Shown here: in pieces, positions 1 to 15,887 of the stretch
Layout: each line of letters begins with the position of its first letter
Position numbering within the stretch: position 1 is the stretch's first letter
DNA from: Pseudomonas chlororaphis
GTDB lineage: Bacteria > Pseudomonadota > Gammaproteobacteria > Pseudomonadales > Pseudomonadaceae
DNA: 64,000 nt
Assembly: GCF_000783395.1 (NCBI RefSeq)
Contig: NZ_JSFK01000001.1
Coordinates: forward strand, 487,538 to 551,537
Direction of reading: 5' to 3'
Notes under the pieces: model-generated
Database searches by the model: none
Told to the model about the DNA's origin: nothing
Seen by the model: only the letters and a program-made list of their open reading frames with translations
Made by a program: the position numbers and the translations under genes

Positions 1-423
1 GAAGCGATCGCCTGGAACCTGCGCGTGATGTCGCGCCTGAAAACCCCGATCATCGCCACCGTTATCGGTGAGGGTGGTTCCGGTGGTGCGCTGGCCATCG
101 GCGTCTGCGATCAGTTGAACATGCTGCAATACTCGACCTACGCGGTGATCTCGCCGGAAGGTTGTGCTTCGATTCTGTGGAAAACCGCAGAAAAAGCGCC
201 GGATGCTGCTGAAGCGATGGGCATCACCGCTGAGCGTCTGAAAGGTTTGGGCATTGTCGACAAGGTGATTGGCGAGCCTCTGGGCGGCGCGCACCGTGAT
301 CCGGCCGCTGCTGCTGCGTCGATCCGTGCCGAGCTGAGCTCGCAACTGGCGATGCTGAAGAAGTTCGATAACGAAGCGCTGTTGAAGCGTCGTTATGATC
401 GACTGATGAGCTACGGTCTCTAA
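1..423 (+). CDS. accA: Acetyl-CoA carboxylase carboxyltransferase subunit alpha (C-terminal part)
   Basis: Last 140 residues of the alpha subunit of acetyl-CoA carboxylase carboxyltransferase. With AccD it moves the carboxyl group from carboxybiotin to acetyl-CoA, giving malonyl-CoA for fatty-acid synthesis in the cytoplasm. The frame is open from base 1, so the gene starts outside the window. The Gly-rich [14 protein letters not shown] stretch and the following [11 protein letters not shown] are hallmarks of the crotonase-fold CoA-binding region of AccA. tilS follows, as in other pseudomonads. Only the 5' truncation by the window edge is unusual. Confidence 0.97.
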   Translation, partial: EAIAWNLRVMSRLKTPIIATVIGEGGSGGALAIGVCDQLNMLQYSTYAVISPEGCASILWKTAEKAPDAAEAMGITAERLKGLGIVDKVIGEPLGGAHRDPAAAAASIRAELSSQLAMLKKFDNEALLKRRYDRLMSYGL

Positions 424-440
424 GTCGAACGCAATACCCA

Positions 441-531
441 TGTGGGAGCGAGCCTGCTCGCGAAAGCGGTATCACAGTCGACGAATGTGTTGAATGTTGA
501 ACCGTATTCGCGAGCAGGCTCGCTCCCACAT
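441..531. repeat. REPIN-like inverted REP pair
   Basis: Two inverted copies of a Pseudomonas REP palindrome, with core GTGGGAGCGAGCCTGCTCGCG and its reverse complement, separated by about 45 bp in the accA-tilS gap. The same core recurs at 31041, 35808 and 42897. Such pairs (REPINs) are dispersed non-autonomous elements in fluorescent pseudomonads and can fold into a long hairpin in the transcript. Confidence 0.85.
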
Positions 532-553
532 TTGATTGGGGCAAAGAGAAAGT

Positions 554-1882
554 ATGGGTCAGTCCATGATTGATTTGCCTTCCCGGCTTCTGCGCAACCT
601 TGAGCCTTGGCGCAATGCCGCTCATTGGCGCATTGCCTTCTCTGGTGGTCTCGATTCCACCGTCCTGCTGCATCTGCTCGCCGATCTCGCAAAAACCGAA
701 TCTCTCCCCCCGTTAAGCGCTGTTCATATCCATCACGGTCTTCAGGCTGCGGCTGATGCGTGGCCAAAACACTGCCAGTCTGTCTGTGATGCGCTGGGCG
801 TGCCGCTGCTGATCGAACGGGTGACGGTGCAGCCGGGCGCGAGTCTGGAACGGGCGGCGCGGGATGCGCGTTACGTGGTGTTCAGTGCGCTAACGCAAAC
901 CAATGATGTGTTGCTGACCGGTCAACATCGCGATGATCAGGCGGAAACGCTGTTGTTTCGCCTGTTGCGTGGCGCCGGTGTGCGCGGATTGTCCGGGATG
1001 CCGGCGCAGCGATCAGTGGGGCAGGGCATGCTGATTCGTCCGATGCTGGACATCTCCCGCGCCGAACTGGAAGCCTATGCGCAGGCTCATCAATTGAACT
1101 GGATCGAAGACCCGTCCAACCAGGATCGACAATTCTCGCGCAACTACCTGCGCCATCAGGTCATGCCGTTGCTGATCGGGCGCTGGCCGCAAGCGCAGGC
1201 GAGCACGGCTCGCAGCGCCGCGCATCTGCGTGAGGCGCAGGGGCTGCTCGATGAGTTGGCGCAGATTGATCTGGCTCAAGCCGCCACCGCTCATGAATTC
1301 GAATGGCTGGGATTGCCATCGCTGGAGCTGGCGCCACTCGCCGCACTGTCTGCCGCCCGCCAACGGAACGCGATCAGCCATTGGCTTGAACCCTTCACAC
1401 AATTGCCCGACACCGACCATTGGTCGGGTTGGACGGATCTCTGTGATGCCGCTCCCGATGCTTCCCCTATCTGGCGTCTGGCAGATGGCGAACTGCACCG
1501 CAGCGCCGGGCGCCTGTGGTGGCTCAGCGGCGGCTGGCTGCGTACGCCAGTGATCGGCTGCGAGTGGCAGAGCCCGGCGTCAGCGCTACGCTTGGCGGAT
1601 AATGGACGTGTCCTGTTCAGCGGGCAGACTCCCTCCGGGCCTTTGCAGATTCGCTATCGGCAGGGCGGCGAAGTCATGCAAATCGCGGATCGCGGCCACC
1701 GTGATCTCAAGCGCCTGCTCAATGAGCGCGCAGTGCCGGGCTTCGTCCGTGGCAGATTGCCGCTGCTGTTTCGCGGCGATGAATTGCTCGCGGTGGCGAA
1801 CCTGCCGGGACTTGATGGCCATTTGCAGCATGGCTGGAAATTGCATTGGCTGCCAACAGACGAAGATCAAGGTTTGAGCTGA
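554..1882 (+). CDS. tilS: tRNA(Ile)-lysidine synthase
   Basis: TilS (442 aa) ligates lysine to C34 of the CAU-anticodon tRNA-Ile, converting it to lysidine so that it reads AUA. The PP-loop ATP pyrophosphatase motif SGGLDS is at residues 30-35 and is followed by the typical QHRDDQAETLLFRLLRGAGVRG region. The C-terminal part holds the usual TilS substrate-binding domain (RDLKRLLNERAVPGFVR). The ATG at 554 has a purine-rich AAAGAGAAAG stretch just upstream; an ATG at 566 is a plausible alternative, and a TTG at 536 is less likely. It lies between accA and pyrG, the conserved pseudomonad order. Confidence 0.95.
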   Translation: MGQSMIDLPSRLLRNLEPWRNAAHWRIAFSGGLDSTVLLHLLADLAKTESLPPLSAVHIHHGLQAAADAWPKHCQSVCDALGVPLLIERVTVQPGASLERAARDARYVVFSALTQTNDVLLTGQHRDDQAETLLFRLLRGAGVRGLSGMPAQRSVGQGMLIRPMLDISRAELEAYAQAHQLNWIEDPSNQDRQFSRNYLRHQVMPLLIGRWPQAQASTARSAAHLREAQGLLDELAQIDLAQAATAHEFEWLGLPSLELAPLAALSAARQRNAISHWLEPFTQLPDTDHWSGWTDLCDAAPDASPIWRLADGELHRSAGRLWWLSGGWLRTPVIGCEWQSPASALRLADNGRVLFSGQTPSGPLQIRYRQGGEVMQIADRGHRDLKRLLNERAVPGFVRGRLPLLFRGDELLAVANLPGLDGHLQHGWKLHWLPTDEDQGLS

Positions 1883-6086
<4,204 letters not shown>

Positions 6087-6257
6087 GTACAAATCGATGG
6101 AAGGACACCGGATTGTGTCGAAAAAGTCGTGACAGCGATGGATTTGCCACTAATCTGATGCCTTAACAGCACAAGCCTGGGTCTTCCAGGCTTCGTGCTA
6201 TCAGATGCTTCAAAGTTTTGGCGTGGCTGTCTTTTTTCACTGGATACCTGATATTCG

Positions 6258-6536
6258 ATGCGCAGTCCTTACTGGTTGTTTCTCGTTTTGCTCTTGCTAC
6301 TGGCCGGTCTGCAGTACCGCCTGTGGGTGGGCAATGGCAGTCTGGCGCAAGTCGCCGAGCTGAATCAGCAGATTGCTGATCAACACGCCGAGAACGAAGG
6401 TTTGCTGGAGCGCAACCGAGTGATGGACGCTGAAGTCAGCGAGTTGAAAAAGGGCATGGAGACCGTTGAAGAACGCGCTCGTCACGAACTGGGCATGGTC
6501 AAGGACGGCGAAACCCTTTACCAGTTGGCCCAATGA
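6258..6536 (+). CDS. ftsB: Cell division protein FtsB
   Basis: A 92-aa bitopic membrane protein of the divisome that forms the FtsQ-FtsB-FtsL complex. It has a short cytoplasmic start (MRSPYW), one membrane segment at about residues 4-20 (LFLVLLLLLAGLQYRLW), and a heptad-rich coiled coil (residues ~28-70). The C-terminal ERARHELGMVKDGE motif is typical of FtsB. It overlaps ispD by 4 bp (ATGA), so the pair is translationally coupled. Confidence 0.93.
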   Translation: MRSPYWLFLVLLLLLAGLQYRLWVGNGSLAQVAELNQQIADQHAENEGLLERNRVMDAEVSELKKGMETVEERARHELGMVKDGETLYQLAQ

Positions 6537-7240
6537 TCAATTCCCTGCCGGCCTTCTGGGCCGTGATTCCTGCCGCGGGCGTCGGTGCCCGAATGGCCGC
6601 GGACCGTCCCAAGCAATATCTGCAACTGGGCGGGCGCACAATTCTCGAACACAGCCTCGGCTGTTTCCTTGATCACCCAAGCCTTAAAGGGCTGGTGGTC
6701 AGTCTTGCGGTTGATGATCCTTACTGGCCGAACCTGGCGTGCGTCAGCGATCCGCGCATTCAGCGGGTTGAAGGCGGGGCCGAGCGTTCTGGTTCGGTGC
6801 TCAATGCCCTGCTGCACTTGCATGCGCAGGGTGCAGATGATGAAGATTGGGTGCTGGTGCACGATGCGGCACGACCGAATCTGAGTCGCGAAGATCTCGA
6901 CAAGTTACTCGATGAACTGGCGGATGATCCGGTCGGCGGTTTGCTCGCTGTCCCTGCGCGCGACACGTTGAAGCGCGTCGACAAGCACGGTCGGGTGGTG
7001 GAAACCGTCGATCGCAGTGTGATCTGGCAGGCGTATACGCCGCAGATGTTTCGCCTCGGCGCGTTGCATCGGGCGTTGGCGGACAGTCTGGTCGCTGATG
7101 CGCTGATTACTGATGAAGCTTCGGCGATGGAGTGGGCCGGTCTCAAGCCGCGTCTGATTGAAGGGCGGGCGGATAACCTTAAGGTGACCCGGCCTGAAGA
7201 TCTTGAATGGTTGCGCCAGCGTTGGGCGAATCGCCGCTAA
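6533..7240 (+). CDS. ispD: 2-C-methyl-D-erythritol 4-phosphate cytidylyltransferase
   Basis: IspD (235 aa) transfers CMP from CTP to methylerythritol-4-phosphate in the non-mevalonate isoprenoid pathway. The N-terminal nucleotide-binding motif AAGVGARMAADRPKQY is intact, as are VLVHDAARPN and the C-terminal NLKVTRPEDL. The gene for the next-but-one step, ispF, is at 10408. It overlaps ftsB by 4 bp. Confidence 0.97.
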   Translation: MINSLPAFWAVIPAAGVGARMAADRPKQYLQLGGRTILEHSLGCFLDHPSLKGLVVSLAVDDPYWPNLACVSDPRIQRVEGGAERSGSVLNALLHLHAQGADDEDWVLVHDAARPNLSREDLDKLLDELADDPVGGLLAVPARDTLKRVDKHGRVVETVDRSVIWQAYTPQMFRLGALHRALADSLVADALITDEASAMEWAGLKPRLIEGRADNLKVTRPEDLEWLRQRWANRR

Positions 7241-7246
7241 AAGATC

Positions 7247-7322
7247 AAAAGATCGCAGCCTTCGGCAGCTCCTACATGGGTTCGCATGCCTTTGTAGGAG
7301 CTGCCGAAGGCTGCGATCTTTT
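7247..7322. repeat. Long inverted repeat between convergent genes, bidirectional terminator candidate
   Basis: Arms of about 29 bp (AAAAGATCGCAGCCTTCGGC... and its reverse complement) flank a loop of about 16 bp. The repeat lies between ispD (+) and a LysR gene (-), with A runs on one side and T runs on the other, so it can terminate both. The arm sequence TGTAGGAGCTGCCGA recurs at the right window edge (63986-64000), which makes it a dispersed Pseudomonas repeat and not a unique site. Confidence 0.75.
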
Positions 7323-7327
7323 GCTTT

Positions 7328-8224
7328 TCAACCTCGATATTCCGGCCGCTCAGCCAACCCTTCCTTGAGAAAATCCACCAACTTGCGCACCTTCGGCGAC
7401 AAATGCCGCTGCTGCGGATACAACGCCCACACCGCCGTATTCGGCGGCTGATGCGCCTCCAGCAACGAAATCAACGCGCCACTGTGCAAATGTTCCAGCA
7501 CGTAATAATCCGGCAACTGACACAACCCCACTCCCTGAAGCGCCGCATCCAGCACAGCTTGCCCACTGTTGCAGCGCCAGTTGCCCTGCACGCGCTGGGA
7601 AAACTCGCGCCCGTTCTGCTCAAGCTGCCAGATGTCCGAGCTGCCAATCAGGCAATTATGTCGACTCAACTCCGACAGGCTGTGGGGGCGGCCGTACCGC
7701 TCAACGTATGACGGTGACGCGCAGAGATACATTCGCCTTGGCGCCAAACGTGTCGCGACCAACCGCGAGTCCTGCAGGCGGCCCAAGCGAATCGCCAGAT
7801 CCAGACCTTCATGCACCAGATCGAGCTGGCGATTGCTCAGTTCGATATCGATGCGCAACTGCGGATACAGGCCCATGAACCGCGTCACCAGCGGCACGAT
7901 GAAACGCTCACCGTAGGCTACGGCGCAGGTCATGCGCAGCATGCCTTTCGGTTCGCTGGTCAGATCGCCGACTGCACGCAAGGCTTCTTCGCGACCGTCC
8001 TGCAAGCGTTGGCAATGTTGCAGAAAGGTCTGCCCAGCCTCGGTCAGCGTCACCCGGCGGGTGCTGCGATAGAGCAGGCGCGTCTGAAGTCTTTCTTCCA
8101 AGCGTACGATTTGTCGACTGATGTGCGAGGACGAAACCCCAAGACGTTCGGCAGCGGCAGTGAACTGGCTGCACTCAGCAACGGCGACGAACTCGTCGAT
8201 GCCTTCCCAGCGGTTTTCGGACAT
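7328..8224 (-). CDS. gfnR: LysR-family regulator of the formaldehyde detoxification genes
   Basis: A 298-aa LysR-type transcription factor. The N-terminal winged helix-turn-helix (FVAVAECSQFTAAAERLG, then SSHISRQIVRLEERLQTRLL) is followed by a substrate-binding-type effector domain. It is divergent from frmA-fghA across 116 bp, the arrangement of GfnR (PA3630) and adhC-fghA in P. aeruginosa. It probably activates frmA in response to formaldehyde or its glutathione adduct. The family and divergent layout are seen; the gfnR name rests on synteny. Confidence 0.8.
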   Translation of the reverse strand: MSENRWEGIDEFVAVAECSQFTAAAERLGVSSSHISRQIVRLEERLQTRLLYRSTRRVTLTEAGQTFLQHCQRLQDGREEALRAVGDLTSEPKGMLRMTCAVAYGERFIVPLVTRFMGLYPQLRIDIELSNRQLDLVHEGLDLAIRLGRLQDSRLVATRLAPRRMYLCASPSYVERYGRPHSLSELSRHNCLIGSSDIWQLEQNGREFSQRVQGNWRCNSGQAVLDAALQGVGLCQLPDYYVLEHLHSGALISLLEAHQPPNTAVWALYPQQRHLSPKVRKLVDFLKEGLAERPEYRG

Positions 8225-8268
8225 CAGGATTATCCCTGTATGGCAATAATGTTTTGCTTTTGTCCTGA

Positions 8269-9453
<1,185 letters not shown>

Positions 9454-9468
9454 TCAATCGTGGCGACA

Positions 9469-9495
9469 TGGCAACAACTCGTGAAGGCTTGTTGC
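9469..9495. other. Hairpin in the frmA-fghA gap
   Basis: GGCAACAA and TTGTTGCC form a perfect 8-bp stem with an 11-nt loop. It has no T tract, so it is unlikely to be a strong terminator; it may tune the level of fghA relative to frmA. Confidence 0.4.
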
Positions 9496-9518
9496 CGTGA
9501 CCGCGTAGGAGTCTTTAC

Positions 9519-10364
9519 ATGAGTCTGGAAAACATCTCCTGTCAGAAAAGTTTTGGCGGTTGGCACAAGCGCTATCGTCATCGCTCCGACGTGCTCGGTT
9601 GCGACATGGTGTTCGCCGTGTACCTGCCGCCGCAGGCGGAGCAGGGCGGTAAGTTGCCGGTGCTGTACTGGCTGTCAGGCCTGACCTGCACCGACGAGAA
9701 CTTTATGCAGAAGGCCGGCGCGATGCGCATGGCCGCAGAACTCGGCTTGATCATCGTTGCGCCGGACACCAGCCCACGTGGCCCCGATGTCCCGGGTGAT
9801 CCGGACAACGCTTGGGATTTCGGCCTCGGCGCCGGGTTCTATCTGAATGCCACGCAAGAACCTTGGTCGCGCCACTATCGGATGCATGACTATGTCGTGC
9901 AGGAATTGCCGTCACTGGTTGAAGCGCATTTCCCCGCTTCGGATAAACGCAGCATCAGTGGTCACTCGATGGGCGGCCACGGAGCGCTGGTCTGCGCGTT
10001 GCGCAATCCGGGGCGTTACCAATCGGTGTCGGCTTTTTCGCCGATTAACAACCCGATGGATTGCCCATGGGGCCAGAAGGCTTTCTCCCGCTATCTGGGC
10101 GAAGACCGTTCGAAGTGGAAGGAGTGGGATGCTTGTGCGCTGATCGCCGACGCGGATGAAAAACTGCCGCTGCTGGTCGATCAAGGTGATCGCGATGACT
10201 TCCTCGCCACCCAGCTCAAACCCGAAGCCCTGCAACAAGCGGCAAAACAAGCAGGCCATCCGCTGACGTTGCGCCTGCAACCGGGCTACGACCACAGCTA
10301 TTTCTTCATCTCAAGCTTCATAGACGACCACTTGCAGCATCACGCACGCGCCCTGCGCGGTTAA
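9519..10364 (+). CDS. fghA: S-formylglutathione hydrolase
   Basis: A 281-aa alpha/beta-hydrolase (esterase D family) that hydrolyses S-formylglutathione to formate and glutathione, completing formaldehyde detoxification begun by FrmA. It has the N-terminal [15 protein letters not shown] signature, the nucleophile elbow [10 protein letters not shown], and a C-terminal His in GYDHSYFFI. The gene is probably co-transcribed with frmA and is followed by a terminator. Confidence 0.96.
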   Translation: MSLENISCQKSFGGWHKRYRHRSDVLGCDMVFAVYLPPQAEQGGKLPVLYWLSGLTCTDENFMQKAGAMRMAAELGLIIVAPDTSPRGPDVPGDPDNAWDFGLGAGFYLNATQEPWSRHYRMHDYVVQELPSLVEAHFPASDKRSISGHSMGGHGALVCALRNPGRYQSVSAFSPINNPMDCPWGQKAFSRYLGEDRSKWKEWDACALIADADEKLPLLVDQGDRDDFLATQLKPEALQQAAKQAGHPLTLRLQPGYDHSYFFISSFIDDHLQHHARALRG

Positions 10365-10377
10365 TGCAGGTAGAATC

Positions 10378-10407
10378 ACGCCCTGACAAAAATCGGGGCG
10401 TTTTTTT
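10378..10407 (+). terminator. Intrinsic terminator between fghA and ispF
   Basis: ACGCCC and GGGCGT form a short GC-rich stem followed by seven T bases. The T run ends directly at the ispF ATG, so the descending GGGGCG arm also serves as the only visible Shine-Dalgarno-like sequence of ispF. Confidence 0.75.
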
Positions 10408-10881
10408 ATGCGTATTGGCCACGGCTATGATGTGCACCGTTTCGCTGAAGGCGATTTCATTACTCTGGGCGGCGTGCGTATCGCACACAGCTTCGGGCTG
10501 CTCGCTCATTCCGACGGTGACGTCCTGCTGCACGCCTTGAGCGATGCCTTGCTCGGCGCGGCTGCGCTGGGTGATATCGGCAAACACTTCCCGGACACCG
10601 ACCCGCAATTCAAGGGCGCCGACAGCCGCGCGCTGCTGCGTCATGTCGTCGCGCTGATTCACGCCAAAGGCTGGAAAGTCGGCAACGTCGACAACACCAT
10701 CGTTGCCCAGGCGCCAAAAATGGCGCCGCATATCGAATCGATGCGCGCGCTGATCGCGGCGGATCTTCAAGTTGAGTTGGATCAAGTGAACGTGAAAGCT
10801 ACCACCACCGAAAAGCTTGGCTTTGTCGGTCGCGAAGAAGGCATTGCCGTGCACTCCGTTGCCTTGTTGCTGCGCGCATGA
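10408..10881 (+). CDS. ispF: 2-C-methyl-D-erythritol 2,4-cyclodiphosphate synthase
   Basis: IspF (157 aa) cyclises CDP-methylerythritol 2-phosphate in the MEP isoprenoid pathway. The zinc-binding residues appear in GYDVHRF near the N-terminus and in [18 protein letters not shown]. The C-terminal [16 protein letters not shown] signature is intact. Its ATG directly follows the T run of the upstream terminator, and its stop overlaps truD by 4 bp. Confidence 0.97.
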   Translation: MRIGHGYDVHRFAEGDFITLGGVRIAHSFGLLAHSDGDVLLHALSDALLGAAALGDIGKHFPDTDPQFKGADSRALLRHVVALIHAKGWKVGNVDNTIVAQAPKMAPHIESMRALIAADLQVELDQVNVKATTTEKLGFVGREEGIAVHSVALLLRA

Positions 10882-11923
10882 ATGAACTGCAATTGCTCGG
10901 CCCGCGCGCCTATGGCGAACCCCTCGGCACCGCGGTACTGAAAGCCATCGCTGAAGATTTTCAGGTGGATGAAGTCCTCGATATCCCGTTCAGCGGCGAT
11001 GGTGAACACCTGTGGATCTGGGTCGAAAAACGTGGCCTGAACACTGAAGAGGCCGCACGGCGTATCGCCAAGGCTGCCGGCGTGCCATTGCGTACCGTCA
11101 GCTATGCCGGTCTCAAGGATCGTCAGGCGTTGACCCGCCAGTGGTTCAGCGTGCAATTGCCGGGCAAGGCCGACCCGGATCTGTCAGCGGCGGAAAACGA
11201 CACGCTGAAGATCCTCAAGACCACCCGGCACAAACGCAAACTGCAACGCGGTGCGCATTCGGCCAACGGTTTCACCTTGCGCCTGACTCAGTTCACTGGC
11301 GACAAAGACGCGATTGAACAACGTCTGCAACTGATCGCCCAGCAAGGTATCCCCAATTATTTCGGTGCCCAGCGTTTCGGCCATGACGGCGGTAACGTCG
11401 TTGATGCGCGTGCGTGGGCAGCGCGCAAGGCCTTGCCGGAGCAGCGCAATGTGCGTTCGCGTCTGCTCTCGACCGCGCGCAGCTTTCTGTTCAATAAAGT
11501 GCTGGCGGCACGTGTGGCTGATGGTACCTGGCAAAAAGCTCAGGTTGGCGATCTGCTGGCGTTCACCGACAGCCGCAGCTTTTTCCCGGCCGGTGAAGCT
11601 GAATGCAGCGACCCGCGCCTGGCGATTCTCGATCTGCATCCGACCGGCCCGCAGTGGGGCGAAGGTGACTCGCCGACCGCAGGCGTTGTCCATGAACTGG
11701 AGCAGGGGATCGCTGCCGATGAAGCAGAGCTGCGTGATTGGTTGGTTCATGCCGGCATGAGCCAAGAACGTCGCATCCTGCGGCTGCCCATTGGCGGGTT
11801 GACGTGGCATTATCCCCAGCCTGACATTCTGCAACTGGAATTCGTCCTCCCGGCCGGATGCTTCGCCACCGTATTGGTGCGCGAGCTCGTTGATCTGGTG
11901 CCGGTGGGGCAGACGGACAGCCC

Positions 11924-11936
<13 letters not shown>
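10878..11936 (+). CDS. truD: tRNA pseudouridine(13) synthase
   Basis: TruD (352 aa) makes pseudouridine at position 13 of tRNA-Glu. The catalytic Asp lies in [14 protein letters not shown] near residue 80, and the family motifs NYFGAQRFG and the C-terminal [18 protein letters not shown] are present. It overlaps ispF by 4 bp and surE by 13 bp, forming a tight ispF-truD-surE-pcm operon. Confidence 0.97.
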
Positions 11937-13350
<1,414 letters not shown>

Positions 13351-13562
13351 GCATTTGTTTAAGTGCGCTGAATTCCTTTCGTTCGTCTGTGTCTTACGCC
13401 GGCAGCGATGGTTTAAACGCAGCAGACTTTCAACTTGCAAACGTGTGCGCGAAGCGATTTCGCTTCATTAAAGGTAAAGCCGATCCGGCCCGTTATACTG
13501 GCGACACCTCATGCCGAAATCCGGCATTTCACATTTTTCAGCCACCACAAAGGGAGCGGCGG

Positions 13563-14444
13563 GTGAGTCTCACAGTCATTGCGCAGCGTATGGGTAACAC
13601 GAGCTTTCAGCGCCTGGTGACTGGCCTTGTCTTGAGCACCTTGCTGGTCGGTTGCTCCAGCACCAAATCGAGCAATGTCCGGGTGGTCGATCGGAACAGC
13701 GCGGTGGCCCAGCGTCCTACCGTGACGACCGGACAGTATGTAGTCCGTCCCGGCGATACGATGTTTTCGATCGCGTTTCGCTACGGCTGGGACTACAAAG
13801 CCCTCGCCGCCCGGAACAATATTCCTACGCCGTACACGATCCATCCGGGTCAGACCATTCGCTTTGATGGTCGCACCGGTTCAACGTCGACCGCGGTGGT
13901 GAGCAACAGCAGTTCCTCGCCTTCTTCGTCGAGCAAAACCACGGTAATCCGGCGCCAGGCAAATGGCACGACGACCACCACAACCACCGGTTCTACGGGC
14001 GGTTCGGCTGGCGTTGCACCGTCCGTCGCCAACAAGTCGGCACCCGCTCCGCTGCCTCCGGCAGGCCCGGCCCCGACCGGCTGGGGATGGCCATCTAATG
14101 GCATTCTGATTGGAAAATTCTCTTCAAACGGTAGTTTGAATAAAGGAATTGATATCGCCGGAGATTTGGGACAGCCTGTTTTAGCTGCGTCTGATGGGAC
14201 GGTGGTATACGCCGGGAGTGGCTTAAGGGGCTACGGCGAATTAGTCATCATCAAACACAGCGAAACCTACGTCAGTGCTTACGGACATAACCGCAGGCTG
14301 TTGGTTCGGGAGGGACAGCAGGTCAAGGTCGGACAGACAATTGCCGAAATGGGGTCAACGGGTACAGACCGGGTGAAACTGCATTTTGAGATTCGCCGCC
14401 AAGGTAAACCTGTAGATCCACTGCAGTTCCTGCCAAGACGTTGA
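13563..14444 (+). CDS. nlpD: Murein hydrolase activator NlpD (LysM/LytM lipoprotein)
   Basis: A 293-aa outer-membrane lipoprotein that activates a periplasmic amidase during septal peptidoglycan splitting. GTG start at 13563 with AGGGAGCGG upstream; the longer open frame to 13389 is not needed. The signal peptide ends in lipobox LLVGC. A LysM domain follows (YVVRPGDTMFSIAFRYGW), then a Ser/Thr-rich linker and a LytM/M23 domain. The LytM domain lacks canonical metal ligands (NKGIDIAG, and VKLHFEIR without the first His), which fits an activator and not an enzyme. The rpoS promoter is expected inside this gene. Confidence 0.95.
   Translation: MSLTVIAQRMGNTSFQRLVTGLVLSTLLVGCSSTKSSNVRVVDRNSAVAQRPTVTTGQYVVRPGDTMFSIAFRYGWDYKALAARNNIPTPYTIHPGQTIRFDGRTGSTSTAVVSNSSSSPSSSSKTTVIRRQANGTTTTTTTGSTGGSAGVAPSVANKSAPAPLPPAGPAPTGWGWPSNGILIGKFSSNGSLNKGIDIAGDLGQPVLAASDGTVVYAGSGLRGYGELVIIKHSETYVSAYGHNRRLLVREGQQVKVGQTIAEMGSTGTDRVKLHFEIRRQGKPVDPLQFLPRR
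14123..14140. promoter_or_regulatory. Candidate PsrA box of the rpoS promoter, inside nlpD
   Basis: TTCAAACGGTAGTTTGAA is a perfect 7-bp dyad with a 4-bp spacer. Its core CAAAC-N4-GTTTG fits the PsrA consensus reported for Pseudomonas rpoS promoters, (C/G)AAAC-N2-4-GTTT(G/C). It lies about 410-430 bp upstream of rpoS, where an upstream activator of the known nlpD-internal promoter would be expected. Confidence 0.65.
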
Positions 14445-14550
14445 TTTGTAAGCCAGCCTGTTCCGTCGCGTAGAGGGGACAGGCTCCAGCGCTGCCAAGG
14501 ATAAAGGCGTCGCTTGAGCTTGGGGTCGAACTCACCAAAGGACTATAACA

Positions 14551-15561
14551 ATGGCTCTCAGTAAAGAAGTGCCGGAGTTTGACATCGACGATGAGGTTCT
14601 CCTTATGGAGACCGGCATCGATTCGGAATCTTCGATGTCGAATGATGAAGGGGCTGCTCCACCTTCCGTTCGTTCCAAATCCAAACACTCCGCTTCACTT
14701 AAACAACATAAGTACATCGACTACACGCGGGCACTTGATGCCACGCAGTTGTATCTCAACGAAATCGGCTTTTCCCCATTGCTCTCCCCGGAGGAAGAAG
14801 TTCATTTTGCGCGCTTGTCGCAAAGTGGCGATCCGGCGGGGCGCAAGCGCATGATTGAAAGTAACCTGCGGCTGGTGGTGAAAATCGCCCGGCGTTACGT
14901 CAATCGGGGGCTGTCGCTGCTGGATCTGATCGAAGAGGGCAACCTCGGGCTGATCCGCGCGGTGGAAAAGTTCGATCCCGAGCGCGGCTTCCGCTTCTCG
15001 ACCTACGCGACCTGGTGGATTCGTCAGACCATCGAGCGCGCGATCATGAATCAGACCCGGACCATCCGGTTGCCGATCCATGTGGTCAAGGAACTCAACG
15101 TGTACCTGCGGGCTGCACGGGAGCTCACGCAAAAGCTCGACCACGAACCTTCACCCGAAGAAATTGCCAACCTGCTGGAAAAACCGGTGGGAGAGGTCAA
15201 GCGCATGCTGGGCCTGAATGAACGGGTTTCTTCGGTCGACGTCTCGCTGGGTCCGGATTCGGATAAAACCCTGCTGGACACCCTCACCGATGATCGTCCG
15301 ACCGATCCCTGTGAACTGCTGCAGGATGACGATCTGTCGCAGAGCATTGATCAATGGCTGTCAGAGCTGACCGACAAGCAGCGCGAAGTGGTGGTACGCC
15401 GCTTTGGCCTGCGCGGTCATGAGAGCAGCACGCTGGAAGATGTAGGCCTGGAGATTGGTCTGACCCGGGAACGGGTGCGGCAGATCCAGGTAGAAGGCCT
15501 CAAGCGCCTTCGTGAAATTCTTGAGAAGAATGGCCTGTCGAGCGAGTCGCTGTTTCAGTAA
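14551..15561 (+). CDS. rpoS: RNA polymerase sigma factor RpoS
   Basis: Stationary-phase and general-stress sigma factor of 336 aa. Region 1.2 starts at [16 protein letters not shown]; region 2 includes [32 protein letters not shown] and [17 protein letters not shown]; region 4 has the helix-turn-helix [19 protein letters not shown]. The start follows AAAGGAC 7 bp upstream. It is preceded by nlpD and followed by the small RNA gene rsmZ, as in other pseudomonads. Confidence 0.98.
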   Translation: MALSKEVPEFDIDDEVLLMETGIDSESSMSNDEGAAPPSVRSKSKHSASLKQHKYIDYTRALDATQLYLNEIGFSPLLSPEEEVHFARLSQSGDPAGRKRMIESNLRLVVKIARRYVNRGLSLLDLIEEGNLGLIRAVEKFDPERGFRFSTYATWWIRQTIERAIMNQTRTIRLPIHVVKELNVYLRAARELTQKLDHEPSPEEIANLLEKPVGEVKRMLGLNERVSSVDVSLGPDSDKTLLDTLTDDRPTDPCELLQDDDLSQSIDQWLSELTDKQREVVVRRFGLRGHESSTLEDVGLEIGLTRERVRQIQVEGLKRLREILEKNGLSSESLFQ

Positions 15562-15585
15562 GCGCCTCAAACGCCCGCCCGCAAA

Positions 15586-15612
15586 AAGCCCCGACTGGTT
15601 CGGGGCTTTTTG
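15586..15612 (+). terminator. rpoS terminator
   Basis: AAAAGCCCCGA and TCGGGGCTTTTT form a GC-rich stem followed by T bases, about 25 bp after the rpoS stop codon. Confidence 0.9.
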
Positions 15613-15697
15613 TTGGCATGGATTTGTTGGTTATCTCGCGCCACCTGGTTCATTGTCTGACGTACGGTTGGCATTTCCATCGTTTGTAGTCTCGCGG

Positions 15698-15715
15698 TGT
15701 AAGCCTTGGCTTACT
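15698..15715. promoter_or_regulatory. GacA-dependent upstream activating sequence of rsmZ
   Basis: TGTAAGCCTTGGCTTACT matches the Gac/Rsm box TGTAAG-N6-CTTACA with one mismatch. It lies about 180 bp upstream of the rsmZ start and is separated from it by an AT-rich stretch (15730-15830). This is the arrangement known for rsmZ promoters in P. fluorescens and P. aeruginosa. Confidence 0.85.
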
Positions 15716-15887
15716 CTTTCGTAAGTGTTCCCTATTTTTACAGTACGGTAGACGTCGATCGCTTCCGGCAGAGTTATTTAACTTGTTGATTTATATATTT
15801 ATTTTTTAATGTGAAGTGCTTATTACAGCTGTTTCTTGTCACCGGAGCCGATTGCTCTTGGCGGGGAACTCTTTAGTATCTGGGTTG

